NCBI GenBank assembly: GCA_019689635.1
Contig: JADGHB010000004.1
Location: forward strand, 1-64,000
Reading direction: 5' to 3'
From: Nevskia sp.
Lineage (GTDB): Bacteria; Pseudomonadota; Gammaproteobacteria; Nevskiales; Nevskiaceae
Length of the DNA: 64,000 nucleotides
Shown: piece after piece, positions 19,272 to 27,170 of the stretch
How the letters are laid out: each line of letters opens with the position of its first letter
Numbering within the stretch: the stretch's first letter is position 1
Position numbers and translations under genes: made by a program
Notes under the pieces: generated by a model
Told to the model about the DNA's origin: nothing
The model's input: the letters and a program-made list of their open reading frames with translations, nothing else
The model's database searches: none

Positions 19272-19772
19272 TTGCCCAAAACGATCGCCAAGACCGGCTA
19301 CGCGCCGCCGCCGCCTCCGGGCGCGACCGAATTCAAGAACGCCCGCGTGGCGCTGCTCGCCACGCGCTGGAACGTGGAAGTGGTGGACCGGCTGCTCGCC
19401 GGCAGCCGCCGCTGCCTCGCGGAGTGGGGCGTCGCCGACCGGCACGTGCGCGAATTCCGCGTGCCGGGGGCCTTCGAGCTGCCGCTGGCCGCCAGCGCCG
19501 TGATGCGTCAGGGGCGCTACGACGCGGTGGTCGCGCTGGGCGCGGTGGTGCGCGGCGACACGCCGCATTTCGATTTCGTCGCCGGCGAGTGCGCGCGCGG
19601 CCTGCGCGAGGCGAGCCAGCGGCACCGTGTGCCGCTGGGCTTCGGCGTGCTCACGGTCGAAACCGCGGCGCAAGCCTTGGCGCGGGCCGGCCGCGGTCGC
19701 GACAACAAGGGCTACGAGGCCACCGCCGCGGCGCTCGAGATGGTCCGGCTGTTGAGAGCCGTCGATGGCTGA
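19272..19772 (+). CDS. ribH: 6,7-dimethyl-8-ribityllumazine synthase
   Basis: 166 residues from a TTG start at 19272. The core motifs are present: VALLATRWNVEVVDRLL, REFRVPGAFELPLAA, ALGAVVRGDTPHFDFV (with the catalytic His) and PLGFGVLTVET. The N-terminus is about ten residues longer than average and proline-rich (YAPPPPPG). It forms the capsid-like synthase that condenses the RibD and RibB products. The last eight bases overlap nusB. Confidence 0.95.
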   Translation: MPKTIAKTGYAPPPPPGATEFKNARVALLATRWNVEVVDRLLAGSRRCLAEWGVADRHVREFRVPGAFELPLAASAVMRQGRYDAVVALGAVVRGDTPHFDFVAGECARGLREASQRHRVPLGFGVLTVETAAQALARAGRGRDNKGYEATAAALEMVRLLRAVDG

Positions 19773-20217
19773 GACGGTTTCCACCAGCCGCCGGGGCCTG
19801 GCGCGCCGGCTCACGGTCCAGGCTTTGTACCAGTGGCTGGTCAACGAGACCAGCCCCGATGCTCTGCTGCGCCAGTTCCAGGAACAGGATGAGGGCTTGG
19901 GCCGCGCCGATCCCGAATACTTCGCCGAGCTACTGCGCGGCGTGGTCAGCGAAAGCCGCGCGCTGGACGAAGAGGTCGCGCCTTTGCTCGACCGGCCGCT
20001 GGAGCAGCTCGATCCGGTGGAGCACGCGGTGCTGCTGCTGGGCGCCTACGAGCTGCGCCACCGGCCGGAAGTGCCATGGAAAGTCGTGGTCAACGAGTCG
20101 GTCAACCTCGCCAAGCTGTTCGGCGCCGAGGAGGGCTACAAGTTCGTCAACGGCGTGCTCGACCGCCTCGCGCATCGGACGCGCAGCGCCGAGATCGCCG
20201 CCCAAGCGCGTGACTGA
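19765..20217 (+). CDS. nusB: Transcription antitermination factor NusB
   Basis: 150 residues starting MAETVSTSRRGLARRL. The all-helical NusB fold is marked by ARRLTVQALYQWLVN, DPVEHAVLLLGAYELRH, VPWKVVVNESVNLAKLFG and FVNGVLDRLA. With NusE/S10 it binds boxA RNA to prevent premature termination of rRNA operons. It overlaps ribH and thiL by eight bases each; the ribH-nusB-thiL order is widespread in proteobacteria. Confidence 0.96.
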   Translation: MAETVSTSRRGLARRLTVQALYQWLVNETSPDALLRQFQEQDEGLGRADPEYFAELLRGVVSESRALDEEVAPLLDRPLEQLDPVEHAVLLLGAYELRHRPEVPWKVVVNESVNLAKLFGAEEGYKFVNGVLDRLAHRTRSAEIAAQARD

Positions 20218-21160
20218 GTTCGAACTCATCCAGCGCTATTTCGCGGCGCAGTCCGCGCCGCGCGCGGACGTGGCGCTCGGCGTCGGCGACGATACCGCCG
20301 TGCTCCGCCCGCCGCCGGGCGAGGAGCTGGCGGTCACCACCGACACCCTGATCGAAGGACGGCATTTCCCTCGGGACACCGCGCCGGGCGACGTCGGCTG
20401 GAAAGCCCTGGCCGTGAATCTCTCCGATCTCGCCGCCATGGGCGCGCAGCCGCGCTGGTTCGTGCTGGCGCTCACGCTGGAGCCCTCGCGGGCGCACGAT
20501 GCCTGGCTGGCCGCGTTCGCCGAGGGTCTCGCGCGCCTGGCGTACGAGACCGGCGTCGCGCTGGTCGGCGGCGACACCACGCGCGGAGCCTTGTCCATCA
20601 CCATCACCGCGCTCGGCACGCTGCCACCGGGCGCGGCCCTGCGCCGTTCGGGCGCGCGAGTCGGCGACGTGGTGTGCGTGACTGGCACGCTGGGTGACGC
20701 GGCGCTGGCGCTGCGATCCGCTTCGGCGACGGCCGGGGATGAATATCTGCGTGCCCGGCTGAACCGGCCGGCGCCTCGCATCGAGGCCGGTCTTGCCTTG
20801 CGCGGGCTGGCCAACGCGGCGATCGATCTGTCCGACGGCCTGGCCGGCGATCTGCGCCACATTCTGCAAGCCAGCGGCGTGGGCGCCGAGATCGAGATCG
20901 ACACGCTGCCGATGTCCGCGGCCTTCGCCCGGCTGCACGACCCCGCCGAACGCCTGCGCCTGCAAGCCTGCGGCGGCGACGACTACGAATTGTGCCTGTG
21001 CATCCCGCCGGACAGGCTCACGCAGGCGCGCACGCGGCTGGGCGCGCTGCCGCTCACCGAGATCGGGCGCATCCGCGGCGAACCCGGCCTCGTGTGGCGT
21101 GACGCGCGCGGCAAGCCCTTGAACCTCGATCTGCATGGCTACCGGCACTTCGGCGACTGA
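20210..21160 (+). CDS. thiL: Thiamine-monophosphate kinase
   Basis: 316 residues from a GTG start (TEFELIQRYF). Conserved ThiL motifs are GVGDDTAVL, TTDTLIEGRHF, AVNLSDLAAMGA, LVGGDTTRG, DLSDGLAGDL and ACGGDDYELC. The kinase phosphorylates thiamine monophosphate to the active diphosphate, the cofactor used by the phosphoketolase in this window. The start overlaps nusB by eight bases, and the end overlaps murI by 26 bases. Confidence 0.96.
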   Translation: MTEFELIQRYFAAQSAPRADVALGVGDDTAVLRPPPGEELAVTTDTLIEGRHFPRDTAPGDVGWKALAVNLSDLAAMGAQPRWFVLALTLEPSRAHDAWLAAFAEGLARLAYETGVALVGGDTTRGALSITITALGTLPPGAALRRSGARVGDVVCVTGTLGDAALALRSASATAGDEYLRARLNRPAPRIEAGLALRGLANAAIDLSDGLAGDLRHILQASGVGAEIEIDTLPMSAAFARLHDPAERLRLQACGGDDYELCLCIPPDRLTQARTRLGALPLTEIGRIRGEPGLVWRDARGKPLNLDLHGYRHFGD

Positions 21161-21965
21161 CGCGCGCCGCGAGGCGCCGATCGGCGTGTTCGATTCCGGC
21201 CTGGGCGGGTTGTCGGTGCTGCGCGAGCTGGCGAGACGGCTGCCGGAGGAACGTTTTCTCTACGTCGCCGACAGCGCGCATTGCCCTTACGGCAGCAAGA
21301 CCGCCGCCGAGATCGTCGCGCGCGCCTGCGCGCTCACCGATTTCCTGCTCGCCCGCGGAGCCAAGCTGATCGTGGTCGCCTGCAACACCGCGACCATCGC
21401 GGCGGTGGAATATCTGCGCGCCAGTTATTCGGTGTCCTTCGTGGGCATGGAGCCGGCGGTCAAACCGGCGGTGGCCGCGACCCGGACCGGCGTGGTCGGC
21501 GTGCTGGCCACCGCCGCGACGCTGGCCGGCGACAAGCTGCAGCGCCTGATCGAGCGGCATGCCGACTCCGTGCGCGTGCTCACCCAGCCGGCGCCGGGCT
21601 TGCCGGAACGGGTCGAGGCCGGCGAACTGGATACGCCGCAGACGCGACGGCTGGTGGAGCGCTACACCGCCCCACTGCTCGCCGCGGGCGCCGATGTCAT
21701 CGTGCTGGGCAGCACCCACTATCCCTTTCTGGCCCCCTTGATCCGCAGCGTGGTCGGTCCCGGCGTGCGCCTGCTCGACACCGGCGAGGCGGTGGCGCGG
21801 CGCGTGGCCGCCGTGCTTGAGCAAGAGGATTTGCGCAACCGCGAGGGAAGGGGCGGGATCGAGTTCTTCACCAGCGGCCCGGTCGCGCATCTGGAGACGA
21901 TCGGCAGCCGGCTGTGGGGCGCGCCCATCGCGGGCAGCGCGCTCCCGGCTTCGGCTAAGCTGTGA
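21135..21965 (+). CDS. murI: Glutamate racemase with Cys-to-Ser change at the second catalytic site
   Basis: 276 residues. It supplies D-glutamate for peptidoglycan. The first active-site cluster is intact (GVFDSGLGGLSVLREL; Cys 83 in VVACNTATIAA). At the second site, the usual GCTH motif reads GSTHYPFL, so Ser 193 replaces the cysteine that normally deprotonates the opposite face; His 195 is kept. The codon is AGC at 21711-21713. Similar Ser variants occur in some racemases, so activity may be reduced or one-directional rather than lost. The gene overlaps thiL and pgpA. Confidence 0.9.
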   Translation: MATGTSATDARREAPIGVFDSGLGGLSVLRELARRLPEERFLYVADSAHCPYGSKTAAEIVARACALTDFLLARGAKLIVVACNTATIAAVEYLRASYSVSFVGMEPAVKPAVAATRTGVVGVLATAATLAGDKLQRLIERHADSVRVLTQPAPGLPERVEAGELDTPQTRRLVERYTAPLLAAGADVIVLGSTHYPFLAPLIRSVVGPGVRLLDTGEAVARRVAAVLEQEDLRNREGRGGIEFFTSGPVAHLETIGSRLWGAPIAGSALPASAKL

Positions 21966-22513
21966 ACATGCGCTTGCCGAACGCGGACCGGCGCAGCGGT
22001 TACCAGCCGCCCCGCGAGCTGGTGCTGAGCACGCCGGAGCACCTGATCGCCTTCGGGTTCGGAGCGGGTCTGGCGCCGTTCGCGCCGGGCACCGCGGGCA
22101 CCCTGGTGGCGCTGCCCTTGTGGCTGGCGCTGAGCGCTTTGCCCTGGCCGCTGTATGTCGCGGCACTGGCGCTGCTCTTCGCCTTCGGCTGCTGGGTGTG
22201 CGGCGCGAGCGCGCGCCTGCTGGGCGTGCATGACTATCCCGGCATCGTCTTCGACGAGATCGTCGGTTTTCTTCTCGCCGCGCTGCCGCTGCTGCCCGCG
22301 CTGGGCTGGGTGAGGCACCACCCCGGGCTGTGGCTCCTCGCGGCCTTCGTGCTGTTCCGCGCGCTCGACGTGTGGAAACCTTGGCCGATCCGCAACGTCG
22401 ACCGTCGGCTGGGCGGCGGCTTCGGCATCATGTTCGACGATGCGCTGGCCGCGGCATATGCCGCCGTTGCGCTCGCGGTCGTCGCATGGCTGGGACGCCC
22501 GCACGCGCCCTGA
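21962..22513 (+). CDS. pgpA: Phosphatidylglycerophosphatase A
   Basis: 183 residues from GTG 21962, overlapping the murI stop; an ATG two codons later is equally possible. After a short N-terminus come the PgpA motifs FGFGAGLAPFAPGTAGT and IVFDEIVGF, and RALDVWKPWPI. There are several hydrophobic membrane helices. It removes the phosphate from phosphatidylglycerol phosphate. pgpA next to thiL is a common pairing; here murI is inserted between them. Confidence 0.95.
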   Translation: MNMRLPNADRRSGYQPPRELVLSTPEHLIAFGFGAGLAPFAPGTAGTLVALPLWLALSALPWPLYVAALALLFAFGCWVCGASARLLGVHDYPGIVFDEIVGFLLAALPLLPALGWVRHHPGLWLLAAFVLFRALDVWKPWPIRNVDRRLGGGFGIMFDDALAAAYAAVALAVVAWLGRPHAP

Positions 22514-22591
22514 GGTAATCCTCATTGTCCTGGCGCCGGAACCAGCGCTGAGGCAGGCTAAACGCGGACCCTCTCGCATCCCGTCACGGAC

Positions 22592-24391
22592 ATGAACCGG
22601 AATCGATCCAGCCTCCGCATCGGCTGCGCCGCCGCTTTCTGGGGCGACACCAACACCGCGGCCGCGCAGTTGGTGCACCAGGGAAACATCGATTATCTGG
22701 TCTTCGATTACCTCGCGGAGATCACCCTGTCGATCCTCGCCGCCAAGCGCATGAAGGATCCCAACCAAGGCTACGCCACCGATTTCGTCGAGCACGTGAT
22801 GGCGCCGCTGTTGCCGGAGCTCAAGCGCCGCGACATCCGCGTGGTCGCCAATGCCGGCGGCGTGAACCCGCTGGCGTGCAAGAAAGCGCTCGAGGACGTC
22901 GCGCGCGCTGCGGGGCTCGAGGTGAAAATCGGCGTGGTGCTCGGCGACGACCTGCTCCCGCGACGCAAGGAGTTCGCGCAGTGCACCGAACTGGACAGCG
23001 GCGCTCCCTTGCCAGGAACATTGTTGTCCATGAACGCCTATCTCGGCGCGCTTCCCATCGCGCGAGCGCTGGCGGCCGGTGCGCAGATCGTCATCACCGG
23101 TCGCTGCGTGGACTCGGCGCTGGTGCTGGGTCCGCTGCTGCACGAGTTCGGCTGGCGCGCGGACGACTACCACCGGCTGGCCGCCGGCAGCTTGGCGGGA
23201 CACATCATCGAGTGCGGGGCGCAATGCACCGGCGGCAATTTCACCGACTGGGAACGCGTCGCGGAGGGTTACGCCGACATGGGCTTTCCCATCGTCGAGG
23301 TCGAGGAGAGCGGCGCGTTCGTGGTGACCAAGCCCGAAGGGACCGGCGGCCTGGTGTCGGTGCCTACCGTGGCCGAACAGATGCTGTACGAAATCGGCGA
23401 TCCGCGCGCCTATCTGCTCCCGGACGTGGCTTGCGATTTCACGCGCGTCACGCTCGAACAGGTCGGCGAGCACCGGGTGCGCGTGACCGGGGCCCAGGGC
23501 CGTCCGCCGACGGCGACCTATAAAGTCAGCGCGACCTATCCCGCCGGCATGCGCTGCTGCGCGCTGTTCATGATCGGCGGCATCGATGCGGCCAGGAAGG
23601 GACGGGCGTCGGCCCATGCGATCGTCGCAAAAGTGCGGCGCCAGTTATTGGCGGCCAGGCTCGGCGACTTCACCGGAGTGGACATCCACTGCATCGGGGC
23701 CGAGGAGAGCTACGGCCCGCACGCGCGAGACGGCGCGCGCGCCACGCGCGAAGTCGTCGTCAAGATCGCGGTGCATCACCCGAATCCCAAGGCGCTCAAG
23801 CTCTTCGCGCGCGAGATCGCCCAGGCGGCCACGGCGATGGCGCCGGGCTTCACTGGCTATTTCGGCGGCGGTCGTCCGGAGCCGCATCTGATTCCCAAGC
23901 TGTTCTCGACGCTGGTGCCCAAGGCGCAGGTGCCGATCGAGGTCTTGGTGGGTGAGCAGCGTTTGGCCGTTGAAGTGCCGACCGCCGGCGGTTATACGCC
24001 GCCACCGCCGGAGCCGCCCGCCGCCCCCGTCGAGGTGCACGACCCGGTGACGGTGCCACTGATCCGCTTGGCGTTCGCACGGTCCGGCGACAAGGGCGAC
24101 CACGCCAACGTCGGCGTGGTGGCGCGTCGCCCCGAGTATTTGCCGTACATCAGCGCGGCGTTGACCGCAGAGGCGGTGCGCGACTACTTTTCCCATGTGC
24201 TGGCCGGCGGCCGGCAAGGTCGGGTCGAGCGCTGGAGTTTGCCGGGAAGTCACAGCCTCAATTTCCTGCTGTACCACGCGCTGGGCGGGGGTGGGGCGGC
24301 GAGCCTGCGCACGGATCCACAGGGCAAGGCCTTCGCGCAGATGCTGCTCGACTACCCGATTCCCGTGCCGGCCGCGTTGATCGCCGGATAG
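22592..24391 (+). CDS. atuA: AtuA-like acyclic terpene utilisation protein (DUF1446)
   Basis: 599 residues. The first about 450 match the DUF1446/AtuA family: [48 protein letters not shown] and [19 protein letters not shown]. The last about 110 residues form the small ferredoxin-like AtuA C-terminal domain ([20 protein letters not shown]). In Pseudomonas atuA belongs to the citronellol/geraniol gene cluster, but its reaction is not established. Here it stands alone, 24 kb from the atuB-F genes, with the CO2-fixation island between them. Confidence 0.88.
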   Translation: MNRNRSSLRIGCAAAFWGDTNTAAAQLVHQGNIDYLVFDYLAEITLSILAAKRMKDPNQGYATDFVEHVMAPLLPELKRRDIRVVANAGGVNPLACKKALEDVARAAGLEVKIGVVLGDDLLPRRKEFAQCTELDSGAPLPGTLLSMNAYLGALPIARALAAGAQIVITGRCVDSALVLGPLLHEFGWRADDYHRLAAGSLAGHIIECGAQCTGGNFTDWERVAEGYADMGFPIVEVEESGAFVVTKPEGTGGLVSVPTVAEQMLYEIGDPRAYLLPDVACDFTRVTLEQVGEHRVRVTGAQGRPPTATYKVSATYPAGMRCCALFMIGGIDAARKGRASAHAIVAKVRRQLLAARLGDFTGVDIHCIGAEESYGPHARDGARATREVVVKIAVHHPNPKALKLFAREIAQAATAMAPGFTGYFGGGRPEPHLIPKLFSTLVPKAQVPIEVLVGEQRLAVEVPTAGGYTPPPPEPPAAPVEVHDPVTVPLIRLAFARSGDKGDHANVGVVARRPEYLPYISAALTAEAVRDYFSHVLAGGRQGRVERWSLPGSHSLNFLLYHALGGGGAASLRTDPQGKAFAQMLLDYPIPVPAALIAG

Positions 24392-24420
24392 GGCGCTTTC
24401 AGGTATGGCGCACGGCCCGT

Positions 24421-24442
24421 ACCGGCGCGCCGAGGCGCCGGT
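24421..24442 (+). terminator. Hairpin after atuA, possible terminator
   Basis: ACCGGCGC, a six-base loop and GCGCCGGT form a perfect 8-bp stem 30 bases after the atuA stop. There is no T-run after it, so it may be a weak or Rho-dependent end, or only an mRNA-stabilising structure. Confidence 0.35.
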
Positions 24443-24461
24443 CCAGCACGGCCTTGCCAAA

Positions 24462-24540
24462 ACATAATGGCTTCTTATCAATGGGATAATTAATTACATA
24501 TTAATCTTATTCATCCCAAGCGACTAACATAACGCGGTCT
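24462..24540 (+). promoter_or_regulatory. AT-rich promoter/operator of the DAB operon
   Basis: The surrounding DNA is about two thirds GC, but this segment is strongly AT-rich. It contains TTAATTACATATTAA (24490-24504), a perfect dyad TTAAT-N5-ATTAA that fits the T-N11-A pattern of LysR-family operators. CbbR encoded nearby is the obvious candidate. The first dabB codon is about 170 bases downstream. No -35/-10 pair could be assigned with confidence. Confidence 0.5.
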
Positions 24541-24677
24541 TCCGTATCCCGGTGATCGACGCCGGGCTGACGGTGCCCGGACGAACCGGCGGCGGGTGGC
24601 GCCGGCGCGGACCGGGAGAGGGCGGTTGCGTTTCGACCGACCGCTTCGGCGCGACAAGACTAAAAAGAGGGTTCGAA

Positions 24678-26375
24678 GTGGAACCTTGGGTTTTTGCATG
24701 TCTGATCGGCTTGCCGCTGGTACCGGCGGGGTCCGCGCTTCTCGTTTCCCTGGTCGGTCGGGCGAGCGCCTCGGTTGCTGCGCGCCTCAGCATAGGGGCG
24801 ATGGGGTTGACTCTGCTGTTGGCGCTGGCCTTGCTCGGGGCTTGTTTGTCGATGCCCGCGGCCACGGCGGGGGCGATGCGACTCGGGCCCTTGGCGCTGT
24901 TGCTGGATCATCTGGCGGTGGCCATGGCGGTGCTCGTCGCCGCGATCAGTCTCGTCGTCCATGTGTACTCGATGCGTTACATGGCTGACGAGCCTGGCTA
25001 TGCGCGCTTTTTCGCCCTTCTCGACCTGATGACGGCCGATATCCTGCTGCTGGTCTGCGCTGGAGATCTGCTGACGTTGCTGCTGGCCTGGTTCCTGGTG
25101 GGCGTGGTCTTGTACTTCCTGCTCGGCCATGACACCACCCGCACCGCCAGCGGCCGCTATGCGTTCTGGACTTTCCTCACCTACCGGATCGGAGATTTAC
25201 CCCTGCTGGCCGCGGCGCTCTTGTTGTGGCGCGGCTACGGAAGTTTGCAGTTGCCGGAGTTGTTCGATCGTGTCGCTGCCGAGCCGGGGTTGCAGCTCGC
25301 AGGCTGGCCGGTGGTGGGCGTGGTCGCCCTGCTGGTGGCCTTGGCGGCGTTCGCGCGCTCGGCACAGTTTCCCCTGCATCCCTGGTTGCCTTACTCGATG
25401 GAGGGCCCGACGCCGGTGTCGGCATTGATGCACGCAGGCATCGTCAACGCCGGCGGTTTCTTGCTGAATCGGTTTGCTCCGCTCTTTCTCCATACCCCGG
25501 CGGTGTTGCACACGGTTTTCGTGGTGGGCCTGGTCACGGCGCTGATGGGTTCGGCATTGATGCTGACTCAAAACGACATCAAGAAATCCCTGGGTTACTC
25601 GACCATGGGGCAGATGGGTTTCATGGTCATGGAATGCGGCCTGGGCGCTTTCTCGCTCGCCATCTACCACTTGATCGCCCACGGCTTGTTCAAAGCCACG
25701 CTGTTCCTCGGCTCCGGCAGCGTCATCGGCCAAGCGCGCCAGCATGACGGCGTGCCGCCCGACGAGGTCTACACGTTTGTCGTCGAACGCCGGCCGATGC
25801 GTCCAACGCGCCTGCCGTGGGCGGTCGCCTTGGGAGTGACGGTGGTCGTGCCGGCGTTGGTGCTCGGTCTCGCTCACGCGTTGATCGCGGCCGACTTCGT
25901 CCACACTCAAGGTGCGATCATTCTGCTGTTTTTCGGCTGGGTGACCGGCGCACAAGTGTTTTTCTCCATCCATCGTCTGCCCAGCGAGAATCCGTGGCGC
26001 ACGATGGGGATGACCTTGCTGTCCTTCGTGATCGTGGTCGTCGGCTACACCCTCGTCGGGCATTTGTTCGAGCGTTTCCTGTATCCGAATCGGGCCATCA
26101 GCGCTGCGCTGTACGCCGCTGCGGGCATCGATCTCGTCGCTTTCGACGCGCTGGTGGTGCTGTTGACGGTGGCTCTGGTCGGCGCCTGGATGATGACGCT
26201 GTATGCGGATGCCATCGAGATGCCGGAGCCCGCGAGCGGTCGCTGGAACCGCGTTTACCTGAACCTTTACGCGCTGTTTTCACGGGAGTTCTACGTGGCC
26301 GATGTGTATCGGCGCATCGGAGAGGGGCTGATCGCCGCTGCCAAACGCGTCAACGTCCGTCTGCGCTGGGTGTGA
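24678..26375 (+). CDS. dabB: DabB, proton-channel subunit of the DAB inorganic-carbon pump
   Basis: 565 residues from GTG 24678 (VEPWVFACLIG), chosen because a GAGG lies eight bases upstream and the extra upstream residues are Gly/Arg-rich and unlike the family. It is a polytopic NuoL/MrpA-like membrane protein: HVYSMRYM, a broken-helix region FARSAQFPLHPWLPYSMEGPTPVSALMHAG, and QNDIKKSLGYSTMGQMGFM. DabB is thought to couple ion movement to the DabA carbonic-anhydrase-like subunit so that CO2 becomes trapped as bicarbonate in the cytoplasm. It is the first gene of dabB-orf-dabA-PII. Confidence 0.92.
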   Translation: MEPWVFACLIGLPLVPAGSALLVSLVGRASASVAARLSIGAMGLTLLLALALLGACLSMPAATAGAMRLGPLALLLDHLAVAMAVLVAAISLVVHVYSMRYMADEPGYARFFALLDLMTADILLLVCAGDLLTLLLAWFLVGVVLYFLLGHDTTRTASGRYAFWTFLTYRIGDLPLLAAALLLWRGYGSLQLPELFDRVAAEPGLQLAGWPVVGVVALLVALAAFARSAQFPLHPWLPYSMEGPTPVSALMHAGIVNAGGFLLNRFAPLFLHTPAVLHTVFVVGLVTALMGSALMLTQNDIKKSLGYSTMGQMGFMVMECGLGAFSLAIYHLIAHGLFKATLFLGSGSVIGQARQHDGVPPDEVYTFVVERRPMRPTRLPWAVALGVTVVVPALVLGLAHALIAADFVHTQGAIILLFFGWVTGAQVFFSIHRLPSENPWRTMGMTLLSFVIVVVGYTLVGHLFERFLYPNRAISAALYAAAGIDLVAFDALVVLLTVALVGAWMMTLYADAIEMPEPASGRWNRVYLNLYALFSREFYVADVYRRIGEGLIAAAKRVNVRLRWV

Positions 26376-26378
26376 GCG

Positions 26379-27170
26379 ATGACGACGGAGAATCTGTGGT
26401 GGGCGTGTGTGGCGGTGTTCGTGCCGCTGTTTCCCTTCAGCATGATTTTCAATGCCGCCTATGCGGTCGCGCGCTGGACCTGGGTGCGCCTGGTCATGCT
26501 GCTGCTCTGGCCGCAGATCGGTCTGTGGCTCGTACCGGCGGCGAGCGCGGCGCCCGAGCATCGACTCGCGCCCTGGCTGAGCCTGCTGGGTCTGGCGACC
26601 GGGGTGTTCTACGCCTGGCGCCTGCTGTCGGTGCGCGCACTGAACGTGTGGGTCTCATTCTGGGCCACCTCGGCGTGGTCGCTGGCGTGGGCGGTGATGC
26701 TGGGTGGCGGGCACGGTGCGGATTTGCGCATCGCCATGGCCGGCGTTTCGGTTACCGCCGCGGCGCTGGCGTGCGGCGTCCGCGCGCTTGCCGACTGCTG
26801 GGGCGAGGCCTATCTCGGTCCTCGCCACGGCTTGGGCAGGCAGGCGCCGCGGCTGGCGGGAGTCCTCGTCGTGGGGCTGCTCGCGGCCATGGGCACGCCG
26901 GTGCTGCCGATGTTTTTCGTGATGCTATGGCTGGTGATGCACACTGACGGCTACGGCGTCGTCGGTGCGATGGTGGTATGGCTGCTGTGGAGCTGGTCTG
27001 CGGCTCGCGTCTGGCAAGTGCTGCTGTTCGGCGCCGAGCGGAAGGAGGCGATCTGGTCCCAAGAAGCGGTGACCGACCTCTCCCGGTTCAGTACGATGAG
27101 CGCGCTGCTGTTGGCGATCGCCGGCGCGGGCGCGGCCATGATCTGGAGCGCGAGATGGCTGATGCAATGA
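26379..27170 (+). CDS. Polytopic membrane protein between dabB and dabA
   Basis: 263 residues, almost entirely hydrophobic, with about seven or eight likely membrane helices. It starts three bases after dabB and overlaps dabA by 16 bases, so it is surely co-translated with the pump. Fragments such as GRQAPRLAGVLVVGLLAAMG resemble antiporter-like NuoM/MrpD helices, which suggests a shortened ion-channel module, but I do not recognise a named family. It may be a third membrane subunit of this DAB version. Function unknown. Confidence 0.75.
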   Translation: MTTENLWWACVAVFVPLFPFSMIFNAAYAVARWTWVRLVMLLLWPQIGLWLVPAASAAPEHRLAPWLSLLGLATGVFYAWRLLSVRALNVWVSFWATSAWSLAWAVMLGGGHGADLRIAMAGVSVTAAALACGVRALADCWGEAYLGPRHGLGRQAPRLAGVLVVGLLAAMGTPVLPMFFVMLWLVMHTDGYGVVGAMVVWLLWSWSAARVWQVLLFGAERKEAIWSQEAVTDLSRFSTMSALLLAIAGAGAAMIWSARWLMQ

